A stretch of 17,778 nucleotides of DNA from Palsa-872 sp036495195 (GCA_036495195.1 DASXNH010000210.1:1-17778); one strand, 5' to 3'. Shown: positions 1-7,220, counted from the first letter of the stretch. Notes: a model not told the origin generated them from the sequence alone. Numbers and translations: made by a program.

Positions 1-1431
1 GCCGTCATCTCGGGAGACTTCTACGGCTGGAACCTGGGCCTGGGCACCGGCGGGTTCGGGGGCCTGCTGATCGCCACCGGATTCATCATGGTCATGTACT
101 ACGGCCTCTGCTTCAGCATCGCCGAGATGTCTCCGGCGTTGCCGCACACCGGCGGCGCGTATTCATTCGCGCGCTCTGCCATGGGTCCATGGGGTGGTTT
201 CATCACCGGGCTGGCGGAGAACATGGAGTACGTCATCACCCCTGCGGTGGTGGTCGGCGCCATGGGCCTCTTGATGCAGGCCATCGTCATCTCGCTGTTC
301 AAGGTGACGGGCGATCCGTGGTGGAACAGCCCGGTGACCTGGTTCGTCATCTTCTACATCGTCTTCGTCGCGATCAACATCCGGGGCATCGTGGCGACGA
401 TGCGCTTCACGGTGGCCATCAATGTCATCGCGCTGGGGATCCTCGGGTTCTTCGCCCTCTCTGTGATCTTCTCCGGAAAGCTCAACTTCAACCTTCTCTT
501 CAACATCCCGGCGGACAAGGGATGGACCACCTTCCTGCCGCACGGCATCATCGGCATCTTCGCATCCATCCCATTTGCGATCTGGTTCTTCCTAGCGATC
601 GAGGAGCTGCCGCTGGCGGCTGAGGAGTCCCACGACCCCAAGAAGGACATCCCTCGTGCCACTATCTGGGGCCTGACGACCCTGGTCGTCACCGGTGTTG
701 TTGTCCTCTTTCTCAACCCGGCCGTCGGCGGCGGCGCGGCCGCACTCGGCTCATCGGGGACACCCCTCTTCGACGGGTTCAAGGCGGTGTTCGGCGACAA
801 CGCCGGAGCCGCCATCCTGGGGCTGATCGGCCTGATGGGGCTGCTCGCCAGCTTCTTCACGATCATCTACGCCTACGGGCGGAACACGTACTCCCTGTCG
901 CGGGCCGGATATTTTCCGCACTTCCTGTCCATCACCCATCCAACCCTCAAGACGCCGCATGTCGCGCTGATCGCGGGGGGCGTGGTCGGCCTCGTGCTGG
1001 CCATCGTGATGTACCAGGTGGGACTGCAGAAAGGCGATGTGCCAACCCAGGTCGTCGGCGCCCTCTTGAACATGGCGGTGTTCGCGGCCGTCATCTCGTA
1101 CGCCATGCAGTGCCTGTCCTTCATCCTCCTGCGGCGCAACCTCCCGAACATCGATCGGCCGTACCGCAGCCCCGTGGGTTCGTGGGGCGCGGCAATCGCT
1201 GGAATCATCGCTCTCGTCTCGCTCGTTTCCCTCTACCTCAACACCGGCTACCGCCCGGGCCTTTACGGAACGGCGATCTACTTCGTGCTCGGGATCGTCT
1301 ACTTCGCCCTGGTGGGCAGGCACCGCCTGGTGCTCTCTCCGGAGGAGGAGTTCGCCCTGACGCTCGGCGAGCACGGCCACCCTGAGAGCGAGGGCTACGG
1401 CAAGACGAGCGTGGCCGAGATCAAAGTCTGA
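1..1431 (+). CDS. Ethanolamine permease-like APC transporter (5' partial)
   Basis: Inner-membrane amine/amino-acid transporter of the APC superfamily. The reading frame is open from base 1, so the N-terminus lies outside the window; 476 residues are visible, probably lacking only 20-40. The visible start reads AVISGDFYGWNLGLGTGG, followed by ALPHTGGAYSFARSAMGPWGG and an AENMEYVITPA segment. These match, from memory, the ethanolamine permease branch (EAT, TIGR00908-like) rather than PuuP putrescine importers. About eleven hydrophobic helices can be counted, and the tail after the last helix is short, charged and cytoplasmic. The conserved EELPLAAEES loop and the NTYSLSRAGYFP segment are typical of the family. 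It is the first visible gene of an operon with a gamma-glutamyl ligase, hydrolase and two dehydrogenases, which fits import of an amine substrate. An ATG at 88 is internal and not the true start. The family assignment is solid; ethanolamine as substrate is inferred from motif resemblance and gene context. Confidence 0.85.
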   Translation, partial: AVISGDFYGWNLGLGTGGFGGLLIATGFIMVMYYGLCFSIAEMSPALPHTGGAYSFARSAMGPWGGFITGLAENMEYVITPAVVVGAMGLLMQAIVISLFKVTGDPWWNSPVTWFVIFYIVFVAINIRGIVATMRFTVAINVIALGILGFFALSVIFSGKLNFNLLFNIPADKGWTTFLPHGIIGIFASIPFAIWFFLAIEELPLAAEESHDPKKDIPRATIWGLTTLVVTGVVVLFLNPAVGGGAAALGSSGTPLFDGFKAVFGDNAGAAILGLIGLMGLLASFFTIIYAYGRNTYSLSRAGYFPHFLSITHPTLKTPHVALIAGGVVGLVLAIVMYQVGLQKGDVPTQVVGALLNMAVFAAVISYAMQCLSFILLRRNLPNIDRPYRSPVGSWGAAIAGIIALVSLVSLYLNTGYRPGLYGTAIYFVLGIVYFALVGRHRLVLSPEEEFALTLGEHGHPESEGYGKTSVAEIKV

Positions 1432-1441
1432 CGAAACACGC

Positions 1442-1481
1442 CGAAGCAGCTTCGCGGTTAAATGATCGCGGAGCTGCTTTG
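1442..1481 (+). promoter_or_regulatory. Long hairpin covering the RBS and TTG start of the hydrolase gene
   Basis: Bases 1442-1456 pair with 1467-1481: thirteen Watson-Crick pairs and two G-U pairs, around a 10-base loop (1457-1466). The 3' arm contains GGAG (1470-1473) and ends on the TTG start codon (1479-1481) of the downstream hydrolase. No T-tract follows, so it is not a canonical intrinsic terminator. It may block translation initiation, stabilise the upstream permease mRNA, or weakly attenuate transcription. The pairing is read directly from the sequence; the function is inferred. Confidence 0.5.
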
Positions 1482-2177
1482 CCAGAGGAAGCGCCGGTCG
1501 AACGGCCGAGGATCGGAGTGACGACGAGCCCAAAGCGGGAGTCGGGTTATTACCTGACGTACGGCCGCGCCGTCGAGGCGGCCGGCGCCGAGCCTGTGTA
1601 CTTGCCGCTGGCGACCTCCTCGGTCGACGGTCTTGATGGGCTGCTGTTGCCTGGTGGCTGGGATGTCGACCCCGCCCGGTATGGCGAAAAGCCCGACGAA
1701 AAGATCGGCGACATCGACCCGGAGCTCGACGAGACGGAGATCCGGCTTTTCAAACAGGCCCGCGAGCATCAGATCCCGGTGCTCGGGATCTGTCGCGGCC
1801 AGCAGGTCATCAACGTGGCGATGGGAGGGGCGCTGATCCAGCACCTCGAAGGCCACGAGGTTCGCGCGTTTGGCCGCAAGCACCTCGCCCACAAGGCCGC
1901 GGTCGACCCCGCATCCGAGCTGGGGCAGGCGGCGGAAGGCAGAGAGATCGAGGTCAACAGCCTCCATCACCAGGCGGTCCGGTCGGTGGCGACGGGACTG
2001 AGGCAGACCGCCACCGGCGATGACGGCACGGTCGAAGGCCTCGAGTCCGACGACGGCCTGATCGTCGCCGTCCAGTGCCACCCCGAGGAGCTGACCGGCG
2101 ACCTCCCCTGGGCGACCAAGCTGTTCGAGCGTTTCGTCGCCCGGGCCCGCAGCCGCCATCGCGTCACCAGGGGGTGA
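1479..2177 (+). CDS. Gamma-glutamyl hydrolase, class I glutamine amidotransferase fold (PuuD-like)
   Basis: Cytosolic cysteine hydrolase that cleaves gamma-glutamyl amides, releasing glutamate and the processed amine. The 232-residue length is close to PuuD-type enzymes (about 250). The catalytic triad is visible: C105 in LGICRGQQ, and H201 and E203 in VQCHPEE. The oxyanion segment LLLPGGWDVDP is also present. The TTG start at 1479 is preferred because GGAG lies 5 bases upstream and the domain's first strand (RPRIGVTTS) is kept; the alternative GTG at 1518 would cut that strand. The gene lies 47 bases after the permease and 4 bases before the gamma-glutamyl ligase. In this setting it should do the last step, freeing glutamate from the oxidised gamma-glutamyl intermediate. 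The start and RBS lie inside a 15-bp hairpin, so translation may be restrained. Peptidase C26 family membership is clear; the exact substrate is inferred from context. Confidence 0.88.
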   Translation: MPEEAPVERPRIGVTTSPKRESGYYLTYGRAVEAAGAEPVYLPLATSSVDGLDGLLLPGGWDVDPARYGEKPDEKIGDIDPELDETEIRLFKQAREHQIPVLGICRGQQVINVAMGGALIQHLEGHEVRAFGRKHLAHKAAVDPASELGQAAEGREIEVNSLHHQAVRSVATGLRQTATGDDGTVEGLESDDGLIVAVQCHPEELTGDLPWATKLFERFVARARSRHRVTRG

Positions 2178-2181
2178 GGAC

Positions 2182-3516
2182 ATGCTGACCAAAGAGCAGC
2201 TGGGCGCCGCCGTCAAGAAGGGCGAGATCGACACGGTCGTGGTCGCCTTCACCGACATGCAGGGCCGCCTCATGGGCAAGCGCGTCGACGGCGAATACTT
2301 CATGGAGTCCGCCGCTCACGGCGAAGCGGTCGAGGGCTGCAACTACCTGCTCGCGGTGGACATGGACATGGACCCTGTGCCCGGCTACGCCATGGCGAAC
2401 TGGGAGAGCGGCTACGGCGACTTCGACATGATTCCCGACTTCAATACCCTTCGCAGGGTCCCGTGGCTGGAAGGCACCGCCCTCGTCCTGAGCGACGTTG
2501 CGTGGCACGACCGCAAACCGGTGAAGCCTTCGCCTCGGCAGATTTTGAGGGCACAGATCGAGCGTGCCAGGGCTATGGGCTTCGAGCCCATGTTCGGCAC
2601 CGAGCTCGAGTTCTATCTGATGAAGGAGACGTTCGCCGAAGCCCACGCGAAGAACTACTCCAACCTCACCCCCTCAGTCCCGTACATCCTCGACTACCAC
2701 GTGCTTGCGACCAGCTACGACGAGCCGTTCATCCGCGCGGTCCGCAAGGGCATGAAGGAAGCGGGCATCAAGGTGGAGAGCTCCAAGGGCGAGGCGTGGC
2801 CTGGCCAGCAGGAGATCAACTTCCACTTCTCGGACGCGTTGACGATGGCCGACAACCACGTCATCTACAAGAACGGGATCAAAGAGATGGCCCAACAGCA
2901 CGGCTGCTCGGTGACCTTCATGGCGAAGCCCGACCACCGCTGGATCGGCAGCTCGTGTCACGTCCACTCGAGCCTCTGGAAGGACGGCAAGAACACCTTC
3001 GACGGCGAGTCGGATACTTTCAAGCGCTACCTGGCGGGGCACATCGCCGGCGCGGCCGAGATCGCGATCTTCCTGGCGCCGAACATCAACTCCTACAAGC
3101 GTTACGCCGCCGCTTCGTGGGCGCCGACGACGCTGGCCTGGGGCCACGACAACCGGACGTGTGGTTTCCGAATCGTCGGCCACGGCCAGCACCTGCGCAC
3201 CGAATCGCGCATCCCTGGCGCTGACGTCAATCCGTACCTGGCCATCGCGGCATTGATCGCCGCCGGGCTCCATGGCATCGAGCAGAAGCTTGAGCTTGGG
3301 CCCGCGTTCAAGGGCAATGCATACGAGTCGGACGTCCAGCGATTCCCTCACGCGCTGCGCGATGGCATCGATGCTTTGGAGAAAGGGACGATGGTGCGCA
3401 AGGCATTTGGAGACGACGTCGTCGATCACTACCTCAACTACGCGCGGACTGAGCAGGAGCAGTTCGACAAGGTCGTCACGGGTTACGAGCGCGAGCGGTT
3501 GTACGAGCGCGGGTGA
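2182..3516 (+). CDS. Glutamine synthetase-like gamma-glutamyl-amine ligase (probable gamma-glutamylethanolamide synthetase)
   Basis: ATP-dependent ligase that joins the gamma-carboxyl of glutamate to an amine. The 444 residues show a beta-grasp N-domain (about 15-110) and a catalytic domain from about 118. Metal and active-site residues are visible: E141 and E143 in FGTELEF, E211 in QQEINF, H260 and H262 in SSCHVHSSL, N301-R307 (NINSYKR), R325 in DNRTCGFR, and the PGADVNPYLAIAAL signature near the end. The adenylylation-loop tyrosine motif of housekeeping GS-I is not recognisable. The ATG start has GGTGAGGA just upstream, overlapping the previous gene's stop. The protein resembles the GlnA3/GlnA4/PuuA/IpuC branch, which acts on amines rather than ammonium. 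GlnA4 of Streptomyces coelicolor is a reported gamma-glutamylethanolamide synthetase, and the adjacent permease, ALDH and alcohol-type dehydrogenase favour that reading. A polyamine substrate remains the main alternative. Confidence 0.9.
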   Translation: MLTKEQLGAAVKKGEIDTVVVAFTDMQGRLMGKRVDGEYFMESAAHGEAVEGCNYLLAVDMDMDPVPGYAMANWESGYGDFDMIPDFNTLRRVPWLEGTALVLSDVAWHDRKPVKPSPRQILRAQIERARAMGFEPMFGTELEFYLMKETFAEAHAKNYSNLTPSVPYILDYHVLATSYDEPFIRAVRKGMKEAGIKVESSKGEAWPGQQEINFHFSDALTMADNHVIYKNGIKEMAQQHGCSVTFMAKPDHRWIGSSCHVHSSLWKDGKNTFDGESDTFKRYLAGHIAGAAEIAIFLAPNINSYKRYAAASWAPTTLAWGHDNRTCGFRIVGHGQHLRTESRIPGADVNPYLAIAALIAAGLHGIEQKLELGPAFKGNAYESDVQRFPHALRDGIDALEKGTMVRKAFGDDVVDHYLNYARTEQEQFDKVVTGYERERLYERG

Positions 3517-3523
3517 TCCGAGC

Positions 3524-4876
3524 TTGTCCCTAGCGGTGCTCAACCCGGCGACTGAAAGGCCCATCGCGCAGCTCGAGCGAGCCGGCGTCGAGGAGACCGA
3601 TCGCGCTGTGGCCGCGGCCAAGGCTGCGTATCCCGCCTGGCGCGCTGTGAAGCCGGCCGACCGAGCCCGACTGTTGCGCCGTGTGGCGGCGCTGGTCGAG
3701 GAGCACGGCGACGGCCTGGCGCATCTCGAAACGGCAAACGTTGGTAAGCCGCTCGGCGACTCGCGATGGGAGATGGGAATGGTCGCCGACGTCTTCCACT
3801 TCTATGCCGGCGCCGTTGAGAAGCACTACGGGGAGACGATCCCGGTCGCGGGTGGCGTCGATATGACGTTCCGCGAACCTCTTGGCGTGGTTGGACTGAT
3901 AGTTCCCTGGAACTTTCCGCTCATGCTCGCCAGCTGGAAGCTCGGACCAGCGCTCGCATGCGGCAACACTGTGGTTCTCAAGCCCGCGGAGCTCACGCCT
4001 CTCACCGCGATCCGCTTTGCCGAGCTGGCGCTCGAGGCGGGCATTCCCGAGGGCGTGATCAACGTGGTGGTTGGGCCAGGCTCGCTGGTCGGCGAGCGGC
4101 TGATCGCGCATCCGGATGTGGCCAAAATCGGTTTCACCGGCTCGACCGAGGTGGGGAAGCGGGTGATGGAGGGCGCTGCGGCAACCATCAAGCGGGTGAC
4201 GCTGGAGCTGGGCGGCAAATCCGCGAACGTGATCTTCGACGACGCCGACCTCGAGCGTGCAGCGGCATCGGCGCCGGGCGCGGTGTTCGGCAATGCCGGG
4301 CAGGATTGCTGCGCCCGATCCCGAATCCTGGTCCAGAAGTCGGTCTATGACCGCTTCCTCAAGCTCCTCATTGACGCGACATCGAAGTACCGGGTGGGTG
4401 ACCCGGATCAGAACGGCACTGACATGGGACCTCTGATCTCGGCAGACCACCGTTCGAAGGTGGCGGCGTTCGTCGAAGGCACGCCGCTTTTCCGCGGCAA
4501 GGTCCCCGAGGGCGATGGTTTCTGGTTTCCCTGCACGCTTGTGGCGGCAACCAACGAAGACCGCGTCGCGCGCGAGGAGGTGTTCGGGCCTGTCGCCGCC
4601 GTCATCCCCTTCGCGGACGAGGAGGACGCGGTGCGTATTGCCAACGACACGCCATACGGTCTGTCCGGTTCGATCTGGACGCGCGATGGTGCGCGTGCGC
4701 TGAGGGTTGCCCGTGCACTGGAGACGGGAGTGCTCTCGGTCAACTCGAACAGTTCGGTGCGCGTTACCACGCCGTTCGGCGGGTTCAAGCAGTCGGGCTT
4801 CGGCCGCGAGCTGGGAATGCACGGGATGGCAGGTTATTCAGAGGTGAAGAACGTGTTCATGTCCACGGAGGCCTAG
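3524..4876 (+). CDS. NAD(P)-dependent aldehyde dehydrogenase
   Basis: Oxidises an aldehyde to the acid; here probably the gamma-glutamyl-aminoaldehyde made by the SDR encoded next door. Rossmann-type cofactor and catalytic features are visible: N130 in VPWNFP, IGFTGSTEVG, E228 in TLELGGKSAN, catalytic C262 in GQDCCARSR, EEVFGP and the PFGGFKQSGFGREL tail. The TTG start at 3524 is chosen because GGGTGA sits 7 bases upstream (overlapping the ligase stop) and the protein then begins SLAVLNPATE. The open frame extends back to 3272, but only by overlapping the ligase and adding low-complexity sequence. The resulting 450 residues are shorter than the common 480-500: there is little before NPATE, and the segment between AFVE and the FWFP strand (about 320-340) is abbreviated. 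Actinobacterial relatives found beside GlnA4-like genes share these traits as far as I recall; not verified here. Confidence 0.9.
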   Translation: MSLAVLNPATERPIAQLERAGVEETDRAVAAAKAAYPAWRAVKPADRARLLRRVAALVEEHGDGLAHLETANVGKPLGDSRWEMGMVADVFHFYAGAVEKHYGETIPVAGGVDMTFREPLGVVGLIVPWNFPLMLASWKLGPALACGNTVVLKPAELTPLTAIRFAELALEAGIPEGVINVVVGPGSLVGERLIAHPDVAKIGFTGSTEVGKRVMEGAAATIKRVTLELGGKSANVIFDDADLERAAASAPGAVFGNAGQDCCARSRILVQKSVYDRFLKLLIDATSKYRVGDPDQNGTDMGPLISADHRSKVAAFVEGTPLFRGKVPEGDGFWFPCTLVAATNEDRVAREEVFGPVAAVIPFADEEDAVRIANDTPYGLSGSIWTRDGARALRVARALETGVLSVNSNSSVRVTTPFGGFKQSGFGRELGMHGMAGYSEVKNVFMSTEA

Positions 4877-5644
4877 ATGGCTCGACTTGACGGCAAGGTT
4901 GCGGTGATCACGGGGGCAGGTGGAGGCATCGGCCGCGAAGCCGCAATTCTGTTCTCCAATGAGGGCGCGCGGGTTTGCGTGGCCGATGTCGGCGTCGAGG
5001 CCGGCGAGAACGCCGCGTCCGAATGCAAAGAGGCATTCTTCTTCAAGGCGGATGTCAGCGATCCCAAGAGCGTGCAAGCGATGTACGCGGAGACCGCGAA
5101 ACGCTACGGGCGCATCGACATCCTCTACAACAACGCGGGCATCATGCCCGCCGACGACGATTCGATCCTGACCACCGAGCCCGACGCATGGGACAGGGTG
5201 CAAGCCGTCAATGCGAAGGGAGTTTTTCTCTGCTGCAAGTACGGGATTCCATACCTGCTGACGGCGGGTGGCGGCTCGGTCATCAACGTCGCCTCGTTCG
5301 TGGCGCTGATGGGGGCCGCCACCTCGCAGATCGCGTACACGGCCTCGAAAGGCGCAGTCCTGTCTATGAGCCGCGAGCTCGCGGTGCAGTTCGCCCGCCA
5401 GGGCGTGCGCGTGAACGCTCTCTGTCCCGGCCCCGTGGAAACGCCGCTGCTCATGCGTCTCTTCTCCGAAACTCCCGGCGCTTATGAACGCCGTCGCGTA
5501 CATCTGCCGATGGGTCGCCTGGCGAAAGCGAGCGAGATTGCGAACGCCGCTCTGTTTCTCGCGAGCGACGAGTCGAGCTATGTGAATGGCGCGACGTTTC
5601 TGGTGGATGGCGGACTCAGCGCCGCTTACGTGACGTCCGAATAA
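4877..5644 (+). CDS. Short-chain dehydrogenase/reductase (probable NAD-dependent alcohol dehydrogenase)
   Basis: Classical SDR of 255 residues. TGAGGGIG (12-19) binds the cofactor and D37 at the end of beta-2 (VCVADV) points to NAD(H) rather than NADP(H). NNAG is at 85-88, and the catalytic tetrad is N112, S140, Y154 and K158 (YTASK). The C-terminal segment with FLVDGGLSAAY is also typical. The ATG directly follows the ALDH stop codon, with GGAGG at the end of the ALDH gene as RBS, so the two are translationally linked. Annotation pipelines would probably label it '3-oxoacyl-ACP reductase FabG-like'. Its place after permease, ligase, hydrolase and ALDH suggests it oxidises the hydroxyl of gamma-glutamylethanolamide (or a homologue) to the aldehyde that ALDH then uses. 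That substrate is inference; fold and catalytic residues are seen directly. Confidence 0.88.
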   Translation: MARLDGKVAVITGAGGGIGREAAILFSNEGARVCVADVGVEAGENAASECKEAFFFKADVSDPKSVQAMYAETAKRYGRIDILYNNAGIMPADDDSILTTEPDAWDRVQAVNAKGVFLCCKYGIPYLLTAGGGSVINVASFVALMGAATSQIAYTASKGAVLSMSRELAVQFARQGVRVNALCPGPVETPLLMRLFSETPGAYERRRVHLPMGRLAKASEIANAALFLASDESSYVNGATFLVDGGLSAAYVTSE

Positions 5645-5654
5645 CCACAGCGTC

Positions 5655-5682
5655 GTAACCCAATCCGGTATCGGGATGCGTC
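5655..5682 (+). promoter_or_regulatory. Possible ECF-sigma promoter before the lipoprotein gene
   Basis: GTAACC (5655-5660) and CGTC (5679-5682), 18 bases apart, resemble the AAC ... CGTC pattern of extracytoplasmic-function sigma promoters. A start near 5688 would leave a leader of about 20 bases carrying the CAGGAG ribosome binding site (5695-5700) in front of the ATG at 5708. It is a short pattern match and could be chance. Confidence 0.3.
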
Positions 5683-5706
5683 CCCGGAAATTTTCAGGAG
5701 CATCCC
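5673..5706 (+). repeat. Inverted repeat GGGATGC/GCATCCC across the lipoprotein leader
   Basis: GGGATGC at 5673-5679 is exactly mirrored by GCATCCC at 5700-5706, with a 20-base interval. The right arm begins on the last base of the CAGGAG ribosome binding site and ends one base before the ATG at 5708. It could be a protein operator or an RNA stem that hampers ribosome access. The symmetry is exact but short. Confidence 0.4.
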
Positions 5707-5707
5707 A

Positions 5708-6193
5708 ATGCAAGCGAAACTTCTTATTACGCCGGTCACGGTTTTCATGGCGGCGGTTTTGGCCGGCTGCGGGGGAACGACCCCGTCGGCAACCGCTACC
5801 AGCCCATCGCCCAGCGCTGCGGCGCCGGCGCAGACGATCATGGTTGCGACTGATGCGAAGCTGGGGCAGATCCTCGTCGACAGCGCCGGCAAGACCGTCT
5901 ATCTGTTCGTCGCTGACAAGAGCACGACTTCGACGTGCTACACGAGCTGCGCAACCTTCTGGCCGCCGGTCCTGACCAATGGGACTCCAATCGCCGGTTC
6001 CGGCGCGCAGGCCTCGCTGCTCGGTACAACCAAGCGAACGGATGGAACGACCGAAATCACCTACGCCGGCCACCCTCTTTACTACTTTCAGCCCGACAAG
6101 GCGGCTGGTGACACGAAAGGCCAGGGGGTCAACGGCTTCGGCGCGCTGTGGTGGGTCTTGTCTCCGGCCGGAGCAGCGATCACGACGAAGTAG
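5708..6193 (+). CDS. COG4315-type lipoprotein ('secreted repeat' family, PF03640-like)
   Basis: Predicted surface lipoprotein of 161 residues. A signal peptide ends in the lipobox LAGC (lipidated C21), followed by a Ser/Thr/Pro/Ala-rich linker to about residue 42. Two copies of the family repeat follow: the first includes GKTVYLFVADK with TCYTSCATFWPPV, the second ITYAGHPLYYFQPDKAAGD and ends in LWWVLSP. The paired cysteines CYTSC and the WPP motif are hallmarks of this family. Its function is unknown; partners with electron-transfer or stress roles have been suggested for relatives, but nothing here proves one. The start ATG has CAGGAG 7 bases upstream. It stands 63 bases after the SDR gene and probably has its own promoter; an ECF-like site and an inverted repeat lie in that gap. 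Confidence 0.85.
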   Translation: MQAKLLITPVTVFMAAVLAGCGGTTPSATATSPSPSAAAPAQTIMVATDAKLGQILVDSAGKTVYLFVADKSTTSTCYTSCATFWPPVLTNGTPIAGSGAQASLLGTTKRTDGTTEITYAGHPLYYFQPDKAAGDTKGQGVNGFGALWWVLSPAGAAITTK

Positions 6194-6225
6194 CAAAGCC
6201 GCGCAAGCCGCGTGCGGAAGACGCT

Positions 6226-6231
6226 TAACTT
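6226..6231 (+). promoter_or_regulatory. -10 box TAACTT, leaderless start for azlC
   Basis: TAACTT matches TANNNT and ends 6 bases before the GTG at 6238. No purine-rich ribosome binding site occurs at a workable distance. This geometry would start transcription at or next to the start codon. No clear -35 element is seen. Confidence 0.4.
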
Positions 6232-6237
6232 CTGCAG

Positions 6238-6921
6238 GTGGCTGAGGCGCTAAATTCAAGGGAGACGCGCCGGAAGGTGATTCGCGATGCGCTGGGCATC
6301 GCGATCGCCTCGGGCGCTTACGCCTTGTCATTCGGAGCGATCGCGACGGCCTCCGGGTTGTCTCTGCTGCAGACAATGAGCCTGTCACTGCTGATGTTCA
6401 CGGGGGCCTCGCAGTTCGCGCTGGTCGGCATTGTTGGAACCGGCGGCAGCGTGTGGGCCGGCGCGGCCACGGCGGCCCTGCTGGGTTCGCGCAACGCGCT
6501 TTATGGCGTGCGGCTGTCACCGCTCCTCAAAGTCACAGGTCTTCGCCGCTTCGCCGCGGCGCACTTCGTTATCGACGAGACCACCGCAATGACGATCGCG
6601 CGCGACATCGAGAGCGATGGCCGGTTTGCCTTCTGGGCGACCGGCCTGATGCTCTTCGCGCTCTGGAATACCGGCACATTCATCGGGGCGCTGGCGACCC
6701 ATGCGCTGCCCGATCCCAGGGTGCTGGGGCTCGATGCGGCACCACCCGCCGCCTTTCTCGCCCTGCTGGCGCCGCGCCTCCGGGCGCGCGAGCCGCTGGC
6801 CATTGCGATCGCAGCGGGGCTCGTGGCGCTGATCGTTCTGCCGTTCGTGCCGGCCGGGGCCTCTCTGCTCATCGTCGCTGCGCTCGTCGGGCTGTATGGC
6901 GTCTTTGGAAAAGTGAGGTGA
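6238..6921 (+). CDS. azlC: AzlC family branched-chain amino acid exporter, large subunit
   Basis: Integral membrane protein of 227 residues that, with AzlD, exports branched-chain amino acids and related compounds in characterised members. Family signatures are visible: GIAIASGAYALSFGAIA near residues 20-36, then LMFTGASQFALVG, LLGSRNALYGVRLSP and FVIDETTAMTIA. About six hydrophobic segments alternate with short loops. The GTG at 6238 is chosen because the in-frame sequence from it gives the usual short charged N-terminus (RETRRKVIRDALG). It lacks a normal ribosome binding site and is preceded by TAACTT, so the mRNA may be leaderless. Its stop overlaps the azlD start by one base (TGATG), meaning the pair is translationally coupled. 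The 44 bases before it hold no other gene. Confidence 0.88.
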   Translation: MAEALNSRETRRKVIRDALGIAIASGAYALSFGAIATASGLSLLQTMSLSLLMFTGASQFALVGIVGTGGSVWAGAATAALLGSRNALYGVRLSPLLKVTGLRRFAAAHFVIDETTAMTIARDIESDGRFAFWATGLMLFALWNTGTFIGALATHALPDPRVLGLDAAPPAAFLALLAPRLRAREPLAIAIAAGLVALIVLPFVPAGASLLIVAALVGLYGVFGKVR

Positions 6922-7220
6922 TGTGGGCGGGCCTGCTGGTCGCCTCAGCTGCCTGCTACGGGCTCAAGCTGGCAGGGCTCTCGGTCCCGTCGCGATGGCT
7001 GGAGGATGTACGTATCCAGCGAACGGTTCCTCTTCTCCCTGTCGCCCTGCTTGCGGCCCTGGTCGCGACTCAGACCTTTTCGGTGGGGCGGCACCTGGTG
7101 GTCGATGTGCGCGCGGCCGCCCTGGCGGCGGCGCTGGTCGCGGTGGTCCTGAGGGCGCCTTTTCTGGTCGTGATCGTGGTGGCAGCGGCTACCGCCGCTC
7201 TACTGAGGCTCCTCCAATGA
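6921..7220 (+). CDS. azlD: AzlD family branched-chain amino acid exporter, small subunit
   Basis: Small membrane protein of 99 residues with four hydrophobic segments, the usual size and shape of AzlD. The ATG at 6921 shares a base with the azlC stop, and GTGAGGTG just before it can act as ribosome binding site. Typical AzlD elements include the early CYGLKLAG segment, a VPSRWLEDVRIQRTVPLLPVA-like region (about 22-42) and a C-terminal hydrophobic run ending at RLLQ. An upstream in-frame extension to 6453 lies inside azlC and is an artefact. It forms the exporter with AzlC. Confidence 0.85.
   Translation: MWAGLLVASAACYGLKLAGLSVPSRWLEDVRIQRTVPLLPVALLAALVATQTFSVGRHLVVDVRAAALAAALVAVVLRAPFLVVIVVAAATAALLRLLQ

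Noticed and set aside
1442..1481. Hairpin as a standard intrinsic terminator after the permease
   Set aside because: No T-tract follows the stem, and genes with RBSs continue directly from it, so it is listed as a regulatory hairpin instead.
3272..3523. Upstream extension of the ALDH frame
   Set aside because: It lies entirely inside the ligase gene, encodes Ser/Arg-rich low-complexity sequence, and a TTG with a good RBS at 3524 gives the normal ALDH beginning.
3530..4822. 430-residue minus-strand frame opposite the ALDH gene
   Set aside because: It mirrors an intact aldehyde dehydrogenase and has no domain signature or plausible start signal.
1..5644. Putrescine (Puu) pathway as the explanation of the first operon
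   Set aside because: No PuuB-type amine oxidase or aminotransferase is present, the permease resembles the ethanolamine branch, and an SDR is present instead. Kept only as an alternative.
4838..6388. 516-residue open frame on the minus strand across the SDR and lipoprotein genes
   Set aside because: It is antisense to two genes with clear family motifs, spans a gene boundary, and its translation is Arg/Gly/His-rich with no recognisable domain. Long antisense frames are expected at this GC content.
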